Position numbers and translations under genes: made by a program. 64,000 bases of DNA from Providencia huaxiensis (lineage in GTDB: Bacteria > Pseudomonadota > Gammaproteobacteria > Enterobacterales > Enterobacteriaceae): contig NZ_CP031123.2 of the NCBI RefSeq assembly GCF_002843235.3, positions 2,914,001 to 2,978,000 of the forward strand. The letters are read 5' to 3'. Under the pieces are notes generated by a model, which saw only the letters and a program-made list of their open reading frames with translations, was not told where the DNA came from and did not search any database. Below, in pieces: positions 60,456 through 64,000 of this stretch (position 1 is the first letter of the stretch; every line of letters starts with the position of its first letter).

Positions 60456-60592
60456 AATCTCTATAAACTGCCGTTAATGTCAGAATGACTTCCCAAGAAA
60501 AGGGATTGTTGAATAGATATAAGGTAACGTCGTAAAACATCTCCACCCCATATCAGTGCGGCTGAGAATATAGTCCTGTTACGCTGAAATCG

Positions 60593-60605
60593 CAATATAG
60601 ATATA
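60593..60605 (-). promoter_or_regulatory. UreR-binding site candidate facing ureR
   Basis: Read on the minus strand TATATCTATATTG fits the UreR consensus as I recall it (T, A/G, T/C, T/A, T/G, C/T, T, A/T, T/A, ATTG) at every position. It is about 140 bases upstream of ureR. Confidence 0.6.
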
Positions 60606-60655
60606 CGCTCATTTTTTACTGTTATTTTGATGGTTGTTATATTTTCTAAATAAAA

Positions 60656-60668
60656 TGCTGTTTAATTG
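60656..60668 (+). promoter_or_regulatory. UreR-binding site candidate facing ureD
   Basis: TGCTGTTTAATTG fits the recalled UreR consensus at every position. A TAGAAT -10 lies at 60693-60698 with no good -35, as expected for an activator-dependent ureD promoter. The remainder of the 411-base ureR-ureD gap is AT-rich, with no other clear feature and a GGAG ribosome site before ureD. Confidence 0.65.
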
Positions 60669-60866
60669 AAAGGCAAATTTCGATATAAGGTGTAGAATCG
60701 CGCGGCAGACAAATGTAGCTGACAACACTGCATAATAATAATTTTAGTGTTCATTCTCATCCTACCCTACTTGCATTAGCTTTTACATCATAAGTACCCA
60801 ATTTTTGTTTGGGCTATAGCTAAACATGTTCGCGTATTTTTAGTTGACTGAGTTGCAGGAGAAAGT

Positions 60867-61703
60867 ATGTCTGATTTTTCAGGATCAGGCTGGTTAGCTG
60901 AAATCTTTTTACGATATGAACTAAAACGTGGCGTCACCCGCTTAACGGATAAACAACATATCGGCCCTTTAATGGTTCAGCGGCCATTCTACCCCGAGCA
61001 AGGAATTGCACACACGTATTTACTTCATCCACCCGGTGGCGTTGTCGGGGGGGATAAACTTCTTATCAATATTGATGTTCAACCACACGCCCATGCGCTA
61101 TTGACCACGCCTGGGGCGACAAAATTTTATCGTAGTGCGGGCGGTATTGCACGGCAAGTACAAACCTTAACTGTGTCACCTAATGGGTTCTTAGAGTGGT
61201 TACCTCAAGAAAATATTTTTTTCCCTGAGGCGCAAGTTCGCTTAGAGACCCATGTGCGGATCGCCAGTTCATCAAAATTTATCGGCTGGGAAATCCAGTG
61301 TTTAGGCCGCCCGGTATTAAACGAGCAATTCGACAACGGTAATATTCGGGGCCGATTGCAGTTTTATATTGATGACAAGCTCACCCTGGCGGAATCTATC
61401 TTTATCGACGGTTCTCAAAAACAGTCGGCTGTCATGCGTGAGTTTCCCATGATCGGTTCTTTGTATATCTACCCCGCCAGCGATGAGTTGAAAGCTGAAC
61501 TTCAAGATAGCTTGGCCTGTTTTTTCTCTACAGATGCTAGGCCGCTTGAGTATGGGCTAACTGATGTGGACGGTATTTTAGTTTTGCGGCTATTAGGCTC
61601 CCAAACCGAGCCAATGATGGCCTGTTTTGCCCATATTTGGCAGGCAACAAGGCAATACTGGTTAGGTTATTGCCCTGAGCCACCGCGTATTTGGGCAACA
61701 TAA
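60867..61703 (+). CDS. ureD: Urease accessory protein UreD
   Basis: Scaffold that binds apo-urease and, with UreF and UreG, delivers nickel and CO2 to the active site. 278 residues. Conserved segments: [50 protein letters not shown] and [14 protein letters not shown]. First gene of the operon, preceded by CAGGAGA at good spacing. Confidence 0.96.
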   Translation: MSDFSGSGWLAEIFLRYELKRGVTRLTDKQHIGPLMVQRPFYPEQGIAHTYLLHPPGGVVGGDKLLINIDVQPHAHALLTTPGATKFYRSAGGIARQVQTLTVSPNGFLEWLPQENIFFPEAQVRLETHVRIASSSKFIGWEIQCLGRPVLNEQFDNGNIRGRLQFYIDDKLTLAESIFIDGSQKQSAVMREFPMIGSLYIYPASDELKAELQDSLACFFSTDARPLEYGLTDVDGILVLRLLGSQTEPMMACFAHIWQATRQYWLGYCPEPPRIWAT

Positions 61704-61724
61704 ACGTTTTTTTAGGAGCAAAAA

Positions 61725-62027
61725 ATGGAACTAACCCCAAGAGAAAAAGATAAATTATTGCTTTTTACGGCAGGCCTCGTCGCAGAAAGGCGTTTAGCGC
61801 GTGGATTAAAGCTCAATTACCCTGAAGCGGTCGCGCTAATCAGTTGTGCGATTATGGAAGGTGCCCGCGATGGCAAAACGGTTGCCCAATTAATGAGCGA
61901 AGGCAGAACCGTGTTAACCGCAGAGCAAGTAATGGAAGGCGTGCCAGAAATGATCAAAGACATCCAAGTGGAATGTACATTTCCTGATGGAACAAAGTTG
62001 GTTTCTATCCACGACCCAATTGTATAG
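61725..62027 (+). CDS. ureA: Urease gamma subunit
   Basis: Smallest structural subunit of the (alpha-beta-gamma)3 enzyme. 100 residues: [40 protein letters not shown] and [32 protein letters not shown] in adjoining parts are typical. Separate from ureB, unlike the fused Helicobacter form. Twenty-one bases after ureD, with AGGAGC upstream. Confidence 0.98.
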   Translation: MELTPREKDKLLLFTAGLVAERRLARGLKLNYPEAVALISCAIMEGARDGKTVAQLMSEGRTVLTAEQVMEGVPEMIKDIQVECTFPDGTKLVSIHDPIV

Positions 62028-62035
62028 GAGGCAAC

Positions 62036-62359
62036 ATGATCCCCGGTGAAATTAAAGTCAATCAAGCTTTAGGTGACATCGAACTCAATGCAGGCCGAGA
62101 AACCCAAATAATCCTCGTCGCAAATACAGGCGACCGCCCGATACAAATTGGCTCTCACTACCATTTTTACGAAGCGAACGAAGCGCTAAAATTTGCACGT
62201 GAAGGCACGCTTGGGTTTCGTTTAAATATCCCTGCGGGAATGGCCGTTCGTTTTGAGCCCGGACAGAGTCGCACTGTTGAGTTAGTCGCATTTAGCGGTA
62301 AAAGAGAAATTTACGGTTTCCATGGCAAGATCATGGGAAAATTAGAGAGTGAGAAATAA
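62036..62359 (+). CDS. ureB: Urease beta subunit
   Basis: 107 residues. Typical [20 protein letters not shown] start and [21 protein letters not shown], then [29 protein letters not shown] precedes the ATG; ureC starts two bases after the stop. Confidence 0.98.
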   Translation: MIPGEIKVNQALGDIELNAGRETQIILVANTGDRPIQIGSHYHFYEANEALKFAREGTLGFRLNIPAGMAVRFEPGQSRTVELVAFSGKREIYGFHGKIMGKLESEK

Positions 62360-62361
62360 TC

Positions 62362-64000
62362 ATGAAAACCATCTCACGGCAAGCCTATGCGGATATGTTT
62401 GGCCCAACAACGGGTGACCGCCTACGCTTAGCAGACACAGAATTATTTTTAGAAATTGAAAAAGATTTCACGACTTATGGTGAAGAGGTCAAATTTGGTG
62501 GCGGTAAGGTCATTCGTGACGGTATGGGACAAAGCCAAGTAACCAGCGACCAATGCGTTGATGTGATAATCACCAACGCCATTATTCTAGACCATTGGGG
62601 CATTGTTAAAGCCGATATTGGCATTAAAAATGGCCGCATTGCGGGTATTGGTAAAGCCGGCAACCCTGACGTGCAGCCGAATGTCGATATCGTGATTGGC
62701 CCCGGTACTGAAGTGGTTGCAGGCGAAGGCAAAATTATCACCGCGGGTGGCGTTGATACCCATATTCACTTTATTTGCCCACAACAGGCTGAAGAAGGCT
62801 TAGTGTCAGGCGTCACCACCTTTATTGGTGGCGGAACCGGCCCTGTCGCGGGCACCAATGCCACGACCGTCACGCCTGGTATTTGGAATATGTACCGCAT
62901 GTTACAAGCCGTGGACGAGCTGCCGATTAATGTCGGTTTGTTTGGGAAAGGCTGCGTCAGTAAACCCGAGGCTATCCGCGAACAAATTGAAGCGGGAGCA
63001 ATCGGCTTGAAAATCCACGAAGACTGGGGCGCGACCCCGATGGCTATCCATAACTGCTTGAATGTGGCTGATGAAATGGATGTCCAAGTCGCCATCCACT
63101 CCGATACATTAAACGAAGGCGGTTTTTATGAAGAAACCGTAAAAGCCATCGCTGGGCGTGTGATCCACGTGTTCCACACCGAAGGCGCTGGTGGCGGCCA
63201 CGCCCCTGATGTGATCAAATCGGTGGGAGAGCCCAATATTCTGCCTGCGTCAACTAATCCAACCATGCCATACACCATCAATACCGTTGATGAGCATTTG
63301 GATATGTTGATGGTTTGCCACCACTTAGACCCGTCCATTCCTGAAGATGTGGCATTTGCTGAGTCCCGTATTCGCCGTGAAACCATCGCCGCTGAAGATA
63401 TTTTGCATGATATGGGCGCCATTTCAGTCATGTCTTCGGACTCACAAGCCATGGGGCGTGTTGGTGAAGTGATTACTCGTACTTGGCAATGCGCTCATAA
63501 AATGAAATTACAGCGCGGAACTTTAGAAGGCGATACACCAGAAAACGACAATAACCGCATCAAACGTTACGTGGCGAAATACACCATTAACCCCGCTATC
63601 GCCCACGGTATTGCCCATGAGGTCGGGTCGATTGGAAAAGGTAAACTCGCGGATATCGTCTTGTGGGATCCCGCATTTTTTGGCATCAAGCCCGCCTTGA
63701 TCATGAAAGGCGGCATGGTTGCTTATGCCCCTATGGGAGATATCAACGCGGCTATCCCAACGCCTCAACCTGTGCACTACCGTCCAATGTTTGGCACATT
63801 AGGTAAAGCCAAATACCAAACGTCGATGATTTTTATGTCGAAAGCGGGGATTGATGCTGGCGTGCCTGAAAAACTCGGTTTGCAGAGCAAAATTGGTCGT
63901 GTGGAAGGCTGCCGGAATATTAGCAAGGCATCCATGATCCACAATAGTTATGTGCCACATATTGAGCTGGACCCGCAGACTTACATCGTAAAAGCCGATG
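62362..64000 (+). CDS. ureC: Urease alpha subunit (3' end cut off)
   Basis: Catalytic subunit hydrolysing urea to ammonia and carbamate at a dinickel centre. 546 complete codons are present, about 20 short of the usual 567. Numbering equals that of Klebsiella urease: nickel ligands His134 and His136 (DTHIHF), carbamylated Lys217 (GLKIHEDWG), His246 (AIHSDT), His272 ([13 protein letters not shown]) and Asp360 ([10 protein letters not shown]). The mobile-flap Cys319 and catalytic His320 lie in [13 protein letters not shown]. All are present, so the enzyme should be active. The rest of the operon (ureE, F, G expected) lies beyond the right edge. Confidence 0.98.
   Translation, partial: MKTISRQAYADMFGPTTGDRLRLADTELFLEIEKDFTTYGEEVKFGGGKVIRDGMGQSQVTSDQCVDVIITNAIILDHWGIVKADIGIKNGRIAGIGKAGNPDVQPNVDIVIGPGTEVVAGEGKIITAGGVDTHIHFICPQQAEEGLVSGVTTFIGGGTGPVAGTNATTVTPGIWNMYRMLQAVDELPINVGLFGKGCVSKPEAIREQIEAGAIGLKIHEDWGATPMAIHNCLNVADEMDVQVAIHSDTLNEGGFYEETVKAIAGRVIHVFHTEGAGGGHAPDVIKSVGEPNILPASTNPTMPYTINTVDEHLDMLMVCHHLDPSIPEDVAFAESRIRRETIAAEDILHDMGAISVMSSDSQAMGRVGEVITRTWQCAHKMKLQRGTLEGDTPENDNNRIKRYVAKYTINPAIAHGIAHEVGSIGKGKLADIVLWDPAFFGIKPALIMKGGMVAYAPMGDINAAIPTPQPVHYRPMFGTLGKAKYQTSMIFMSKAGIDAGVPEKLGLQSKIGRVEGCRNISKASMIHNSYVPHIELDPQTYIVKAD

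Overview
The window is chromosomal DNA of a member of the Morganellaceae, most likely Providencia and, because of the chromosomal ureR-ureDABC cluster, most likely P. rettgeri. This rests on AT-rich base composition, housekeeping proteins very close to their E. coli counterparts, and a urease locus with its own AraC-type activator. No rRNA, tRNA, CRISPR array, insertion sequence or prophage was seen.

Bases 1-36,963 are mostly core genome. pdxA (cut by the left edge), rsmA, apaG, apaH and folA match the E. coli 1-min cluster. A LysE/RhtB exporter and a repeat-bearing junction follow. The next block matches E. coli 66-69 min: ftsP, plsC, parC, parE, yqiA, cpdA, nudF, tolC, ygiB, ygiC, ygiD, ribB with its FMN riboswitch, ubiK, hldE, glnE, ygiF, ygiM, cca, folB, plsY, aer, tsaD, then rpsU-dnaG-rpoD. 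A hicAB toxin-antitoxin pair sits between ubiK and hldE. Notable changes in this block are Ile at the ParC quinolone-resistance serine, loss of the twin-arginine pair in FtsP, a heptanucleotide repeat that decides the C-terminus of PlsY, and a YgiF with a shortened CHAD domain.

Bases 37,033-59,348 are accessory. They hold two DHA2-type MFS efflux genes, one with an NTF2-like partner and a divergent LysR gene; an HdeB-like periplasmic chaperone; an IutA-like receptor with a lone binding protein; and an iron or metallophore locus. That locus has a binding protein, FecCD permease, ATPase, cupin and methyltransferase in one operon, with a Crp/Fnr-family regulator and a second TonB receptor. An identical 19-bp dyad lies upstream of both arms. 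An S8 peptidase without a signal peptide follows, then a five-gene Opp/Nik-type ABC importer.

Bases 59,565-64,000 carry ureR and the start of the urease operon (ureD, ureA, ureB, ureC cut by the right edge). Two sites matching the UreR consensus as I remember it lie in the ureR-ureD gap. The Opp/Nik-type importer lies directly downstream of ureR on the same strand, which suggests that it supplies nickel to urease.
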